64,000 nt of DNA from the NCBI GenBank assembly GCA_000149225.2, contig CM000692.1, forward strand, positions 558,001 through 622,000, in the 5' to 3' direction. A program made the position numbers and the translations under genes. Each line of letters starts with the position of its first letter. Position 1 is the first letter of the stretch. The notes under the pieces are model-generated. The model saw only the letters and a program-made list of their open reading frames with translations. It was not told the DNA's origin and did no database searches. Source of the DNA: Lachancea kluyveri NRRL Y-12651. Its lineage: Eukaryota; Ascomycota; Saccharomycetes; Saccharomycetales; Saccharomycetaceae. Shown piece after piece: positions 50,052-61,064 of this stretch.

Positions 50052-52541
50052 ATGGCTCATAGGAAGCTTCAGCAGGAGATTGACCGTGTTTTTAAAAAGA
50101 TTAACGAAGGTTTAGAAGTGTTTAACACTTATTATGATAGGCATGAGGCCTGTACGAATAATCCTTCTCAAAAGGATAAATTGGAATCCGATTTAAAAAG
50201 GGAAGTTAAAAAATTGCAAAGGTTACGGGAACAAATAAAGTCGTGGCAAAGTTCACCTGAAGTAAAAGATAAGGACTCCCTTCTGGATTACAGACGATCC
50301 GTAGAGGTTGCGATGGAAAAATATAAAGCTGTAGAGAAGGCCTCCAAGGAGAAAGCCTACTCGAATATCAGTTTGAAAAGGTCTGAAGTACTGGACCCCC
50401 AGGAAAGAGAAAGAAGAATCGTAGCAGATTATTTATCTCAATCCATCGATGAATTGGAAAGACAGTACGACCTGCTTCAGGTGGAAGTTGACAGGCTTCT
50501 ACTCTTGAATAAGAAAAAGAAGACTGCTACCTCTGCAAATGAGGAAAAAAAGAAGGGATTAAAGGAATTACAGGCGAGATACAGGTGGCACCAGCAACAA
50601 ATGGAACTAGCTCTAAGGCTTATTGCCAATGAAGAGTTGGACCCACAGTTGGTTAAAGATATTGAAGATGACATCAATTACTTTATCGAATCCAACCAAG
50701 CTCCAGACTTTGTCGAAGACGATACCATATATGAGGGTTTGAATTTGGATGCCAACGAAGCCATTGCCCATGAAGTCGCAGCTTCTTTTGCTGCGCAGGC
50801 AAGTGATGATGCCGCTGAGGAAGAAGCTTCGAAAGACACCTCCAAAATATCCAAAAAAGAGCAAAGGAGGCTTGAGAGAGAGGCTAAGAAAGCTGCAAAG
50901 GCTGCTGCTAAAACTACTGTAGACGGTGCTCCATCAATAGCAACAACAACAACAACAACAACAACACCACCACCACCGCTGGAAACAGCCATATCAGCGC
51001 TAACTGAGGCGTCTAAAGGGAGACCTGAAGCTAGCATATCTACTCCAGCTGAACCACCTAAAACAGCAACCACGAATACATCACCATCACCATCTCCGAT
51101 GTTAGCGTCTGCTCCAACAAGCATACCGTCCACCGCCAATACTACAACTGCTACTATCGCATCAGCAGCCAGCATTTCCAAACCCCAAACCCCTCTTTCA
51201 AAACCTTCTCCGCATAACCTTACACGCACAAGCACTCCAGAACCTCAGGGGCATACCCACTTTCACCAAAGCTTAAATGGCACAACAACTACAAGCACAT
51301 TAAAGCCCGCTACTGTTCCGGTAAGACCGGCCGGTGAGTTGAAATGGGCAGTGGCAGCTGCTCAAGCTGCTGAGAAGGATAAAAAACATGTCTCCAATCA
51401 GAATCCTCTTACCGCTACATCTTCCGCTACTAGCAGTAGGCCCAACAGCGTCGTCAGCACACCCATGGTGTCTAAATCATCTTTAGTAACTCAAGAGAAA
51501 CCTCCGACTGCCGCATCGGTGCTTACTGCAGGTGTTGTTGCTACTGCTAGCCCTGTTGCCCAAGCCATGGGACTGTCACCACAACCACAGCAACAACAAC
51601 AACAGCAACAACAACAACAACAACAACAGCACCCTGCTTCTGGTTCGACGGAAGTTGGTGCAGCTTCAAATAACTTTACGAACTCTCTACTAACCTCTCA
51701 GGTACCAGAGGAGGAGTCTCACGAGCTGGAACTACTTATTGATGACTATAACTCTGATTTATCTGATGATGAGTTAGAAGAGGAACCTCGTGAATTGGTC
51801 ATGGATGAACAAGAGTTGAATAGAAGACGTCAGGTAAAGAAGTCCCTGGAAGAAAGCATGTGCGATAACATTGGCTTGCTATGCTTACCTTCCGGCATCC
51901 AAGATTTTATCATGTGTTCCGTTGTTTCCAAGAATAAGTTGCATATCAACGGTAAATTAGGTGGCTATAGAAGGCCTTTAGATGCCTGTAAGATTTCTAG
52001 GTTGAATCCTATCCCCTTGGGTGTAAACCCACCATCACCCTTGGATGCTTTAAGGTCAACTAACCAGTGGGACTTGATTCGTTGTACTATATTTGGTATG
52101 GAGCCTATGGAGAATGAAATATCTGAACTAGACGATATTTTGGACAGGTTTAGACCATTAGAAACTTTCACTTTGTTCTACAGTTATTATTATTCTATTA
52201 CTCCATTAGAGAGGAAGATTGCTATGGCACTATTAAAGGAGAGAAATTGGAAGATTTCTAAAGGGGGCAACACATGGTTTTTAAGACAATCTGCGACCAA
52301 ATTTTCTAATGAGTTATGCGAAGTAGCCGATTACAAAATCTTTAAACTAGATGATTGGACTGTAGTAGACAAGCTGAACTTCAAACTGGATTACTCCGTA
52401 CTGGAGGAAATCCCGCTACAAGCTACTGCCATGAGACAGAGCGAAAGTAGCATGAGCCATGGCCAACAGCTATTACAACAGCTGAAGCAAGGACCTATAC
52501 CAAACAAATTTAGCTCTGAAGGTATCGTGGCACAAAAATAA
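50052..52541 (+). CDS. NOT3: CCR4-NOT complex subunit Not3
   Basis: Subunit of CCR4-NOT, which deadenylates mRNA and represses transcription. The 829-residue protein begins MAHRKLQQEIDRVFKKINEG, nearly identical to S. cerevisiae Not3. Long coiled coils run to about residue 215, followed by NYFIESNQAPDFVEDDTIYEGL. The middle is disordered, with Thr, Ser, Pro and Ala repeats and a polyglutamine run at about 514-528. The C-terminal NOT box (from about residue 630) includes RRPLDACKISRLNPIPLGVNP (here quoted in part) and KERNWKISKGGNTWFLRQ. The length compares with 836. The N-terminus favours Not3 over its paralog Not5. Confidence 0.94.
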   Translation: MAHRKLQQEIDRVFKKINEGLEVFNTYYDRHEACTNNPSQKDKLESDLKREVKKLQRLREQIKSWQSSPEVKDKDSLLDYRRSVEVAMEKYKAVEKASKEKAYSNISLKRSEVLDPQERERRIVADYLSQSIDELERQYDLLQVEVDRLLLLNKKKKTATSANEEKKKGLKELQARYRWHQQQMELALRLIANEELDPQLVKDIEDDINYFIESNQAPDFVEDDTIYEGLNLDANEAIAHEVAASFAAQASDDAAEEEASKDTSKISKKEQRRLEREAKKAAKAAAKTTVDGAPSIATTTTTTTTPPPPLETAISALTEASKGRPEASISTPAEPPKTATTNTSPSPSPMLASAPTSIPSTANTTTATIASAASISKPQTPLSKPSPHNLTRTSTPEPQGHTHFHQSLNGTTTTSTLKPATVPVRPAGELKWAVAAAQAAEKDKKHVSNQNPLTATSSATSSRPNSVVSTPMVSKSSLVTQEKPPTAASVLTAGVVATASPVAQAMGLSPQPQQQQQQQQQQQQQQHPASGSTEVGAASNNFTNSLLTSQVPEEESHELELLIDDYNSDLSDDELEEEPRELVMDEQELNRRRQVKKSLEESMCDNIGLLCLPSGIQDFIMCSVVSKNKLHINGKLGGYRRPLDACKISRLNPIPLGVNPPSPLDALRSTNQWDLIRCTIFGMEPMENEISELDDILDRFRPLETFTLFYSYYYSITPLERKIAMALLKERNWKISKGGNTWFLRQSATKFSNELCEVADYKIFKLDDWTVVDKLNFKLDYSVLEEIPLQATAMRQSESSMSHGQQLLQQLKQGPIPNKFSSEGIVAQK

Positions 52542-52939
52542 TTTATTTAAGCTAGGGGTTAATAGATGATGGAAAATAAAATAAAAAAAACAAGCATGAT
52601 GATCTTTTTTATTCTTATTCATCACCATCCTTCCATCTATACTGGCAGTTGAATAGTGAAAAAAACGTCGTTCTTTGTGCATTCTCGAATGCGAATTTTC
52701 TTTGTAGTATAATGTATTGAGATATCTGATATTTATATGGACGAAACTGGTAACACGGTAGGCTTTAAACTAGCGTAAGAAGTACATAGCAAGAAACAAG
52801 ACGGGGACTGAACGTCGGATGCGATCCAAAGCACCCTCTCATCTCTTTCTATTAAATGAAAAATGGTTGTGCTTGGGGTAGGTTCAAAATTTTGCCCAAT
52901 ATTCGGAGCGAATTTGTCCTTTTCAAAGTTAGTGACAGA
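52542..52939. other. Convergent NOT3 / xanthine dioxygenase 3' region
   Basis: About 400 bases between convergent stops. AT-rich, with no gene seen. Confidence 0.5.
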
Positions 52940-54076
52940 TCATTTTGCTGAAATGTCTGTCAGAGTAAATGGGTCTTGACCGGAGGCTATGTTACATTGA
53001 TGCATCAACCTCTTCTCACCAGGAGAAAATTGACCGGTAACCGAGTGCCAAACACCTCTGTTGAAAAAAATGGTCAAGTCACCTTTCTCCCAATCATGAG
53101 CATACACGTTTTTTGGTGAAATGGCTGGCCTCATTAGTCTGTAAACTTCCTTACGTGCCTCTTCTAATGGTAAAACGGTACCATCTGGTAATTCCAACTG
53201 GTGGATACAGCAACCGTGAACTTGCAAATGGTGCTCCTTTGTTACAGGGTTCGTCCAAACTAGAGGTAGTTTTTTGACCTTAGATTCTTCCCATGGAGGC
53301 AATTCATCCAAAGGCATTTCCTTTCCTTCTGAAACCATTGTCAAACCATCCGATGTGGCTCTAGCTGGAGAAATGAAGATATAAGGATGAGGAGCATAGA
53401 CAACAGTGGTGCCTAAAGCACGTTCTTGTTCCTCCGGTGTTAGTAGCTTGAAGGCGTTAGCGCCTGATACAAAAGCGGTGGCACCTTGAGTTACTTCAAG
53501 AACATCATCGGTATCTTCATAGACAATTTTTTGTTTTTTGGAATGTGGTGGGACATGAATACCTAGTAGAGTGGTTGCTACCGGTGGGGATAGTCCGTAC
53601 AAGGCAGAATCAATATGCCACCTATAAAATCTGGTTTGATCATTTTCGTAGGCTTGCTCAACAGTCAACGGATCCCTATGGAAATCGAAGTGGACCGGAT
53701 GTCTTAACTCAATATCACCCATACCATAGTGACCAGCTGGCCATGAACCTTGGCCCAACACCTGAACTTGTGGCTGGTCTGGAATAGAAGTACCATCTCT
53801 TCTCAAGACAGACTTTTCGTGACGAAATTCCTTCCCATGACCGTAGGCTTTCCCAATCTTATCACAAGTTGGATCAAACATAGTAGTTAACTTCCACTGG
53901 GATTTGGGTGGCAAGTTTTCCATACCGGGAATCACAATGACCAAGTACTTGTGCAAAGCTTCATACAAGTCCTTGAAATCTTCTGGAGAAAGGTTACTTG
54001 GATCAGTACAACCTTCTGGTAAAGTGATTTTGGCACCTAGAGGCTTATCTTCTAGTGGGGTAACGACAATTGGCAT
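52940..54076 (-). CDS. XAN1: Alpha-ketoglutarate-dependent xanthine dioxygenase
   Basis: A 378-residue TauD-superfamily Fe(II)/2-oxoglutarate dioxygenase. The iron site is visible as H154-x-D156 in RWHIDSALYGLSPP and a distal H344 in FNRGVWHSVTGQF. A TLLGIHVP strand, a large insertion with VYEDTDDV, and RPAISPKNVYAHDWEKGDL follow the order of XanA-type enzymes. In Aspergillus nidulans (XanA, about 370 residues) and K. lactis these convert xanthine to uric acid, allowing purines as nitrogen source without xanthine dehydrogenase. S. cerevisiae has only the sulfonate enzyme Jlp1 of this superfamily and no gene at this locus. The start is ATG 54076 (MPIVVTPLEDKPLGAKITLP). The frame runs 13 codons up to a TTG only. 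A different small-molecule substrate cannot be excluded. Confidence 0.78.
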   Translation of the reverse strand: MPIVVTPLEDKPLGAKITLPEGCTDPSNLSPEDFKDLYEALHKYLVIVIPGMENLPPKSQWKLTTMFDPTCDKIGKAYGHGKEFRHEKSVLRRDGTSIPDQPQVQVLGQGSWPAGHYGMGDIELRHPVHFDFHRDPLTVEQAYENDQTRFYRWHIDSALYGLSPPVATTLLGIHVPPHSKKQKIVYEDTDDVLEVTQGATAFVSGANAFKLLTPEEQERALGTTVVYAPHPYIFISPARATSDGLTMVSEGKEMPLDELPPWEESKVKKLPLVWTNPVTKEHHLQVHGCCIHQLELPDGTVLPLEEARKEVYRLMRPAISPKNVYAHDWEKGDLTIFFNRGVWHSVTGQFSPGEKRLMHQCNIASGQDPFTLTDISAK

Positions 54077-54480
54077 TGCTATTGGCTTCAATACGGTAGT
54101 TACAGATAGGTCCAAAAGTACGTAAAGGAAAAGATTCTCTTCCTTGTTGCTGAGTGTAGAAAGAGCAATAAACCATATAGCAATGATACCTCAAATTAAA
54201 TCAGATCAGTCTCCCTTTTATACTTTTCTGTTTTATAATCAGCGTTATCAACACCAGTTTACTATTTGTGTAAAGCGGTGACACCGCCGGAAGATCCGGT
54301 CAAATCGGCATTTCCGCCAGTTGCGGAGTTGGGCGACGCATAAAAGCTTCAACAGATATATCGGTGAAAAAGAATTATGGGGAGACTTGCAACGCAAAGT
54401 GTAGACAGAGGGCGCTATCTAATATCTTCATCGATCTACTGAGTATATATAGCGGCGTTCTCCTTTACATGAAAAGAAAA
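54077..54480. other. Xanthine dioxygenase promoter / SAP1 3' flank
   Basis: About 400 bases. One GATAA (reversed, 54245..54249) is present, too little to argue for GATA-factor nitrogen control. No gene seen. Confidence 0.45.
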
Positions 54481-56844
54481 CTAAACACCCGAGGATCCGA
54501 ATTTGGATGCCCATTCTTCGTATGCTACTAGTCCCTCTTTAGATACAGAGGGCTTGATGTAATTCAGACTATTCTTAAAGTCCAACAGTGAAATTGGTCT
54601 GATCTGCTCCCGTGTGGTGAGTAGCAGCTTATCACCCAACTCTCTCAAAGGCCCCATAGCAGCGTCTTTCGCTAAGGAGGTAATGTCACTGCCAGAGTAT
54701 CCATCTGTTAGAGCAAGTAATTCAATAAAATCATCGTCCGTTAAAGTGTGTTTTTGACGTGCCAGCAATTTAGAAAACTGTAAACGTCTTGTCTCGGGTT
54801 CGGGTAACGGGATGTATTGCCTACGCACAAATCTTCTTCTTGCCGCTTCATCAATGCTCCATGGCAAATTTGTTGCGGCAAGAACAAGCACTCTTTCGTC
54901 CACTTCTTCGCCAGGATCGTTTCCTGCTGCGGCAGTGGACAAAGACGACCATTGGACCAAAAACTCGTTTTTGATTCTTCTACTAGATTCGTTCTCTCCA
55001 TCATTATTCCTGCTTCCCATAATGGAGTCGATTTCGTCAACAAAGACGATCGAAGGAGATAGCTTCTTTGCTACTGCGAACAACGCTCTCACCAGTTTTT
55101 CACTTTCACCAAGGTATTTGGACGTTAGACTTGAAGCACTGATGGAGAAAAAAGTTGAATTAGATTCGGTAGCCACAGCGCGGGCTAACATGGTTTTACC
55201 TGTCCCAGGTGGGCCGAAGAGTAACATTCCTCTCACGGGTTCTCTCAACCCACGGAAAAGGTCAGGTCTCAAGAATGGATACACCACAGCTTCCTTTAAG
55301 GAGTTCTTTGCACTTTCTAAGCCTGCAATGTCATCCCAATGAACTTCATCCCCATGGACAACAATTTCAGAAAAGATCTGCTTTGCAGCTGTTTTATCCA
55401 CACCGCGTAACTGTTCAATTATTTCGTCTTCCAACGACTCCTTCAAGTCCTCGCCTTGGGATAACGATGATGTGTCTTCACTCTTTAATGAGGTCGCTGG
55501 TGATTGGTTAACGGTGACCGCTTTTTTTTTGGCAGGGGATTGTGATCTCTGAGTTCCATTTGTGAGGGAGTTGGCAGGTGGTTTAGTCAATTTCTTTGGT
55601 TGTTGGGAGACTCTAGGCTTGTCTTGCACACCAGCCGATTTTTTCACTGGAAGCTTATTCCTAGTGGTTCTGGCGTTGATCACAGGTTGTCTTTTAGTAG
55701 TGGGTATGTTTGTGCTTTCAGAATTATTACGCTGTTGAACTGGCGGCGGTGTTGTCTTAAGCCTTCTTGTGGCAGGCCGTTTCGCTACAGGAACTGTTTT
55801 CTTTGCTGGGATCTTTACCGATGAAACAGCGGCCTTTGCTGTCGGTTTTTTGGAAGCGATGGGTCTTGGGGTTTTGGAAACAAGCTTTCCCGTTTTTTGT
55901 TCAGCAACAGATTCCCCATTGTTGGTGTGATCTTTTATTGTTCTTGTAAGCGCGGGTGTAGACTTATTGGGTTTCAAAGCCGGGGCTGATAAAGAGAGGT
56001 CTTTAATATCTTTGTTTACGCCTTCTAATTGATTTAAAGTTTCCAATCGCTTAAGCTCCTCTTCTTTGAGATCCACGTAGTTGTCAAAATAATCGTCGAC
56101 ATTAAAGTCGAAGGTGTTTGTACTCTCTTCATCTGTTCCGTAACCGTTCTCATCTCCTTGTTTGTTATGGTTACTCTCGTCACCATAGGTTTTATCCGCT
56201 TCTTCCTTGTCCTCTTCATCGGATAGATCAATCAAGTTTTGCGTTTCGTCAAACCCTTCAAATGCATTTCCTACCGGCAACGGTTTTGAATTGGTAAAAT
56301 TAATTTTATTAGCATCAACGTTGTTTTTAGGGCCAGCACCCGATATTGGAAGAGACTGGTTCCTGCTGTAGGTTCTCCCAGGTTCCCTCAAGGTTTTTAG
56401 CATGCTTCGAGAATTAAAACTCAAAGGCGGTGGCGGAGGCCTTTTTGAAAATGACGTTGACGGTGAAGTACTACTAGATGCAGTTGATCCTAATTTCGGT
56501 AGCTCTTCTTCATACAGTTTGGACACACGCTCTAAGTGCGATAGACTTTTATGGTACAACTCCTTCACACCGCTTTGCAAGCTTAGTTCGTCTTTGCTAT
56601 AGGATTGATTATCGGGATAATTACGATCTATTTGGGTAAGCTCATATAAAACATGAGTATTTAAAGCCTTCCATCCTTGTACAGCTTTCTTGTAATCTTT
56701 ATTTTCTTCTAATTTCAAATAGTAAATAGATTCGTTGGCAATCTGACTATATAGAGCAGTTAGATCACTCAACGGTTGTTGGGGTCTTCTCCTTAGTCTT
56801 GTAAACCTCGAAAGAAGGCCATGATTACTGCCACTAAGATCCAT
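54481..56844 (-). CDS. SAP1: AAA ATPase Sap1 (meiotic clade)
   Basis: An ATPase of the Vps4/spastin/fidgetin group, found in S. cerevisiae as an interactor of the Sin1 repressor. Function uncertain. The 787-residue protein has an N-terminal helical region resembling a MIT bundle (about 25-110). A long disordered, lysine- and proline-rich middle follows. The AAA core starts around [29 protein letters not shown] (key residues [15 protein letters not shown]), with Walker A GPPGTGKT (about 543-550), Walker [10 protein letters not shown] (about 600) and the [16 protein letters not shown] segment. A Vps4-type C-terminal helix follows. The length compares with 897. Confidence 0.94.
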   Translation of the reverse strand: MDLSGSNHGLLSRFTRLRRRPQQPLSDLTALYSQIANESIYYLKLEENKDYKKAVQGWKALNTHVLYELTQIDRNYPDNQSYSKDELSLQSGVKELYHKSLSHLERVSKLYEEELPKLGSTASSSTSPSTSFSKRPPPPPLSFNSRSMLKTLREPGRTYSRNQSLPISGAGPKNNVDANKINFTNSKPLPVGNAFEGFDETQNLIDLSDEEDKEEADKTYGDESNHNKQGDENGYGTDEESTNTFDFNVDDYFDNYVDLKEEELKRLETLNQLEGVNKDIKDLSLSAPALKPNKSTPALTRTIKDHTNNGESVAEQKTGKLVSKTPRPIASKKPTAKAAVSSVKIPAKKTVPVAKRPATRRLKTTPPPVQQRNNSESTNIPTTKRQPVINARTTRNKLPVKKSAGVQDKPRVSQQPKKLTKPPANSLTNGTQRSQSPAKKKAVTVNQSPATSLKSEDTSSLSQGEDLKESLEDEIIEQLRGVDKTAAKQIFSEIVVHGDEVHWDDIAGLESAKNSLKEAVVYPFLRPDLFRGLREPVRGMLLFGPPGTGKTMLARAVATESNSTFFSISASSLTSKYLGESEKLVRALFAVAKKLSPSIVFVDEIDSIMGSRNNDGENESSRRIKNEFLVQWSSLSTAAAGNDPGEEVDERVLVLAATNLPWSIDEAARRRFVRRQYIPLPEPETRRLQFSKLLARQKHTLTDDDFIELLALTDGYSGSDITSLAKDAAMGPLRELGDKLLLTTREQIRPISLLDFKNSLNYIKPSVSKEGLVAYEEWASKFGSSGV

Positions 56845-57026
56845 GTTGCATGTCTTTTATACAAATGCCCGAGTTAGATCATGGATACTGTGTGTTTGAA
56901 GAAGCAAACTGCTTGAAACTCTGCCTCGGTAAGGAATGGCGCAATATTGAATGAATATCGTTAAATATGATACTATCTATGTGAAAGATAAAGAAGCGGG
57001 ATGAAGATATTCTAAAAGTGTTTTGG

Positions 57027-58457
57027 TTAAAAAACCACTAGTAATGATAGCAGAAAGCCACTGACTATGGTGATTATTTTAGTAAACCACCACACGTGTT
57101 GAATGGTAAAAGGACAGAGATTGAAGGACCATTCCCACTTCCCATTTTTCTGGTCGAAGTGACCGGTTACCAAACCGGTATTCCCATTGTATTGACCCAT
57201 CATGGACTTGACGGTCACCTCTCTGATGTGGAGGTCGGTGGATTCCACAACTTTTGAAGCCTTCCATTCACCGGTCTTACTGTTTTTGTTGTAGATAGTC
57301 TCGCATCCTTCATGATCGTGACCTGTAAGGATAATGCCGGGTTTATCGTTGTCAAAAATCAAGTTCAACACTCTTTTTGTAACATCTTCACTCAGGTGGT
57401 TCTGAGATCTTAGCAAGCCAGTCTTGTAAGGTTCCTTTTCATGAGTGCTGGGATAGTAGTGGAATTCCGGTCCATCATAACATAATCCATCCTTCTTGTA
57501 GAATGGAACATGTGTCAACAATACTGTGCTACCGTTGAATCGTCTTTCGAATAACTGATACAAAAATTCCCAAGTGGCGTCCACAAATTCCGGCTGCAAA
57601 GCTGGGCCTTCCAATAGCAAAGAGTTCAAAACAACAATTCTCCAAGGATGTGGCGTCTCGCGGTCGTATTCAATCCAGTAGTTGTCTTTGCCAAACAATT
57701 CACGGTACCTGGCTAGGTGTTGATAGGTAGCATCGCCTGAATAGCCAACGTCGTGATTACCTGTGATATTGATAAACAGCAAATCCTCTTTTTCGGGTGA
57801 CCAAGAGTAGACGTCGTCGTAACCGAATTCAAAAGTCATTGGTTTCTCACTAGAACGGATTGCAAAATCGTCTCCAAACTTGCTCCAGTCCACCTTGTAT
57901 AGGCCTTGTTCATCAACATTTTTACTCTTTATATCCTGTAACCATTGCGCATCCCTTTTGAATAGCCTCTGAGTATATCTCACGGTTCTATTAAAGAATT
58001 CGCCATCCCCTATCCACTGGGAAGAGAATAGGTCACCCATCACAGCGATGTGAGTTGGGTTCAACCTTTTTTTCATCATACTGTAGATGTGGCCCAGATA
58101 GTGGTCGTTGCCAAAAGTATCCAACCTTTTAATATACGGGGTACTCGGCCAGTTGCCCTTGATCTGAGGATCTCCGAACGCCAACAAATGGACGTCTCGG
58201 GGCTGGGACTTATTTCTTGTGGTGGAAGGGTTACGACTTAGCTGTTGTCTAACGTCGTCAAAGTATCTCTTTGTGTAATAGGACAATTTTTGTGGAAATG
58301 TGAGAGAACCGACATTTGTATAGTCTCTCTTTTTAGAAGCACATCTCCACGAACATTGTTGCGGAGTGAAGGAAGGATAGGTGAAAATATAAATGTTGGA
58401 AACTAAGGCGAGGAAGATCGTAACGATTGTGAACGCCTTGATAAACTGCCTTGCCAT
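57027..58457 (-). CDS. TED1: ER metallophosphoesterase Ted1
   Basis: ER enzyme that remodels the GPI-anchor glycan (removing ethanolamine phosphate in S. cerevisiae) and works with Emp24/Erv25 in cargo exit. The 476-residue protein has a signal anchor at about 7-27. The metallophosphoesterase motifs come in order: FGDPQIKG, VMGDLFSS, NITGNHDVGYSG, LLTHVPFYK and LTGHDHEGC. A C-terminal hydrophobic segment (ITIVSGFLLSLLVVF) ends the protein. The length matches S. cerevisiae Ted1 (473). The start is ATG 58457, the codon before it being GTG. It is related to Cdc1, but length and synteny support Ted1. Confidence 0.94.
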   Translation of the reverse strand: MARQFIKAFTIVTIFLALVSNIYIFTYPSFTPQQCSWRCASKKRDYTNVGSLTFPQKLSYYTKRYFDDVRQQLSRNPSTTRNKSQPRDVHLLAFGDPQIKGNWPSTPYIKRLDTFGNDHYLGHIYSMMKKRLNPTHIAVMGDLFSSQWIGDGEFFNRTVRYTQRLFKRDAQWLQDIKSKNVDEQGLYKVDWSKFGDDFAIRSSEKPMTFEFGYDDVYSWSPEKEDLLFINITGNHDVGYSGDATYQHLARYRELFGKDNYWIEYDRETPHPWRIVVLNSLLLEGPALQPEFVDATWEFLYQLFERRFNGSTVLLTHVPFYKKDGLCYDGPEFHYYPSTHEKEPYKTGLLRSQNHLSEDVTKRVLNLIFDNDKPGIILTGHDHEGCETIYNKNSKTGEWKASKVVESTDLHIREVTVKSMMGQYNGNTGLVTGHFDQKNGKWEWSFNLCPFTIQHVWWFTKIITIVSGFLLSLLVVF

Positions 58458-58536
58458 CACGCTTTGTTCTCTCCTTTAGTTCCTAGATTGTCCTTTCTCA
58501 TCTTGGTAGAAAGAAAAGTTCGCGTTCCGTATCGCC

Positions 58537-58538
<2 letters not shown>

Positions 58539-58567
<29 letters not shown>
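58539..58567. repeat. 29-base T homopolymer
   Basis: An unbroken T run between the CAJ1 stop and the TED1 start, about 80 bases before the TED1 ATG, so it may act as a nucleosome-depleting poly(dA:dT) tract of its promoter. Confidence 0.9.
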
Positions 58568-58678
58568 CCAAAGCGCACAGTCCGGTTACAAGAAGTAAAG
58601 GAAAAACTTGAAACTAAATTGTTACATCGGATGTAAGGCCATCTAAACGTACAAGAAAATGAAATATTTATTAGTATA

Positions 58679-59860
58679 CTATTTTTTATTTTTGCTCTTC
58701 TTGTCCTTAGCTTCAAAGATCAACTCTTCAAAAACACGTGCGTCTTCGGCTTCATCTGGAGACCTCCGAGCAGCGGCAAACTTGTCAGCAATAAATAACA
58801 AAGCTTTAGCCTTGCCCAATCTTTCCTTTGATGAAAGAGTTTTATCGGTTAGAATTTTATCACAAACATCTTTAAGCTTTCCTTGAACTTCGAACTTGGA
58901 CATCACCCATGCGGTTCCCAAGACTTTACCGGTGATGAATTTCTCCATCTCGGCCCGTTCGTAATCATCCATGGTGTCCATGTCCAGTTTTTCCAACTCC
59001 TTCATTGCTGACTGAGCATCCATTGCAGAGGATAAAATGCCCCAAGCTGACTTGGCAGTCTTCGTCTTATCACGAACGCCTGTGAAGATTTTGCTGATAC
59101 CGTGTGTCTTTTGAGACATTATAAAATTATTGGCTTTCGTCCTGTATATTTTGGCAATCAGGTGTAGCAATTCTAACCCGAAACTTTCCAACTTTAAATC
59201 CTCGATCTCCTGTTGTAATTTAGCAGTGAATTCGTCCAAGTTGTGATTCTTTAAAGCCAAGTTGTAATCAGTCAATTTGACATCCAGTTTTTTTGTTAGC
59301 TCCTCCACCTGTTTTTTCTTTTCAGCACGTCTTTCCATCTCCATTTCGACCAATTTTTCACGTTGTTCCTTGGTTAGTTTATTGCTCTTCTTCTTGTCAT
59401 CCCTTTTGCCATTGTGCTGTACCACATCTGCCGACGTTTCACCTTCTTGGGCATCGGCTTTCTGATCGGTGGTGGCATCTTCTGGAGACTCGCTCTGCTC
59501 TTCATCGCCGAAAATATCAGCAGACTTTGTCATGTCTTTCAATAGGGAAAATTCACCAATCCAATCGCTAAACCCGTCGCCACCGAAGATTGTTGTGAAG
59601 AATTCACCGGCATCTTCAAAACCTTGCTGCGGGACAGCATCGTCTTTACCAAACTCATCGTAACGAGAACGTAGGCCTGGATCGCTTAATACTTGATAAG
59701 CCTGGCCGACCGCTTGGAATTTGGCTTGCGCATCAGGATCGTTTGGATGTTTATCGGGATGTGTTAGCATAGCTTTCTTACGGTAAGCTTTCTTTATTTC
59801 CGTAGGAGTAGCATCAGGAGAAATGCCTAAGGCATCATAGTATTCAGTATCTTTAACCAT
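58679..59860 (-). CDS. CAJ1: Type III J-protein Caj1
   Basis: Hsp70 co-chaperone of cytosol and plasma membrane. The 393-residue protein has an N-terminal J domain (about 5-72) with His34-Pro35-Asp36. A Gly-poor linker and an acidic region follow (EEQSESPED and onward). The middle is a Lys/Glu-rich coiled coil, and a C-terminal DnaJ-X domain (about 190-360) holds ELLHLIAKIYRTKANNFI and KFITGKVLGTAWVMSKFEV. The end is basic (KDKKSKNKK). The length matches S. cerevisiae Caj1 (391). Confidence 0.95.
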   Translation of the reverse strand: MVKDTEYYDALGISPDATPTEIKKAYRKKAMLTHPDKHPNDPDAQAKFQAVGQAYQVLSDPGLRSRYDEFGKDDAVPQQGFEDAGEFFTTIFGGDGFSDWIGEFSLLKDMTKSADIFGDEEQSESPEDATTDQKADAQEGETSADVVQHNGKRDDKKKSNKLTKEQREKLVEMEMERRAEKKKQVEELTKKLDVKLTDYNLALKNHNLDEFTAKLQQEIEDLKLESFGLELLHLIAKIYRTKANNFIMSQKTHGISKIFTGVRDKTKTAKSAWGILSSAMDAQSAMKELEKLDMDTMDDYERAEMEKFITGKVLGTAWVMSKFEVQGKLKDVCDKILTDKTLSSKERLGKAKALLFIADKFAAARRSPDEAEDARVFEELIFEAKDKKSKNKK

Positions 59861-60623
59861 AGCTACTTCTTTACTACTATTATTTTTTTTTTTGATTCTC
59901 TTGTTCTCCTGCTCTGTATCTGTTGACTTGCCAATGATGTTGTGGCTAAGTTGAGTTTAGAGTGTTGATTTGGGCATTGAGGACTACAGAAATTTCTCCT
60001 TTGGTACTTACTCGTAAAAGCCGCAAAATTGGGAAAAAAACAAAAAAAAAAAACGCTATTAATTCCAGTTTCACAAGCCTCTTCGCCCCTCCCAGCATGA
60101 AGTTTAAAGGCTCAAGTTGGAATAAATTCCAAAGATCTCATACTGTGCACAAGGAGGCTGAGATATCTTGTTGGATCCCTCAAAAAAAAAAATCGTTGTA
60201 TTCTTTCTTTTCTCTCCCCCGTAGTAAGTACTTTATGGGGAGCAGTCGAATATCAATTTTTACGATCTTCTATGCAGATGGACACTTGAAACAAATCATC
60301 TTAAAGCCCGCTAGTAGGTTTCCGATGTAATTCTCTTCGGTGTCACGGTGGGTGGTGTGTGGTGTGTAATGTGTAGTGCGTGCGGTTTTTGCGACAGCTG
60401 TTTGCTTCGAATCAATTCCAGCTTGTAATGACAATCTGGAACATAAAACAGAAGCAGAAGGAAAAGATAGGAAGAAAAAATTAGTGAAAAAGAGAGACAA
60501 ATGGCCAAGGCGGATTGTAGATTAGTACTATTTAAAGCGGACCAGACGAAACTTGAAATCACGTCTTCTGTTGTTTTACATTAGTTTTACAACGAGGGGA
60601 AGAACAGAATGCGCGGTAGGCAG
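59861..60623. other. CAJ1 upstream region / APQ12 3' flank
   Basis: About 760 bases between minus-strand genes. AGAAATTTCT near 59988 has the spacing of one pair of heat-shock-element units, but two units alone are weak. A GT-rich patch lies near 60341-60390. Short frames here show no coding character. Confidence 0.45.
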
Positions 60624-61064
60624 CTACACGTTTTGGAGGATGTTTACCATCTCGTCCTTAAAGCTGCTTGCTACCGAGCCCAACCCACGAGAGTAATACC
60701 TCTTGTAATTGGTATTTTTTAAATACTTGACGGAGTCCCGCCACATGGCCTGTGCAGTGGAGTCTGTAGATATGATCTGTAAAAGCATAGGGACATCCTG
60801 CGTCACTACACGCACCGGGCCACGACAGTAAATTGCAACACAGAGTACGATTAACATTGTACAAAAAACCCTCTTGACAAGCGCTGCAAGGTGGCACAGA
60901 ACTTTCCAAGTGATGTAAAGAGCTAGCAGGTACCCCAGGCAGTTGGTGATAGTGGGGTGGTCCTTTGCGAAGGCAACAACAATAGGGACGCTAAACCTCA
61001 AAAACTTAATCGTAGTGTTAAACACGGCAAGTGCAAAGTATTGCAACTGTTCTTCCAAAGACAT
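60624..61064 (-). CDS. APQ12: Nuclear envelope and ER membrane protein Apq12
   Basis: Small integral membrane protein that works with Brr6 and Brl1 in nuclear pore assembly and membrane lipid balance. The 146-residue protein has two closely spaced hydrophobic segments (about 40-60, TNCLGYLLALYITWKVLCHL, and about 66-82, VFCTMLIVLCVAIY). Between them is the short lumenal turn where the family has an amphipathic helix. The C-terminal tail is hydrophilic. S. cerevisiae Apq12 has 138 residues. Confidence 0.9.
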   Translation of the reverse strand: MSLEEQLQYFALAVFNTTIKFLRFSVPIVVAFAKDHPTITNCLGYLLALYITWKVLCHLAALVKRVFCTMLIVLCVAIYCRGPVRVVTQDVPMLLQIISTDSTAQAMWRDSVKYLKNTNYKRYYSRGLGSVASSFKDEMVNILQNV

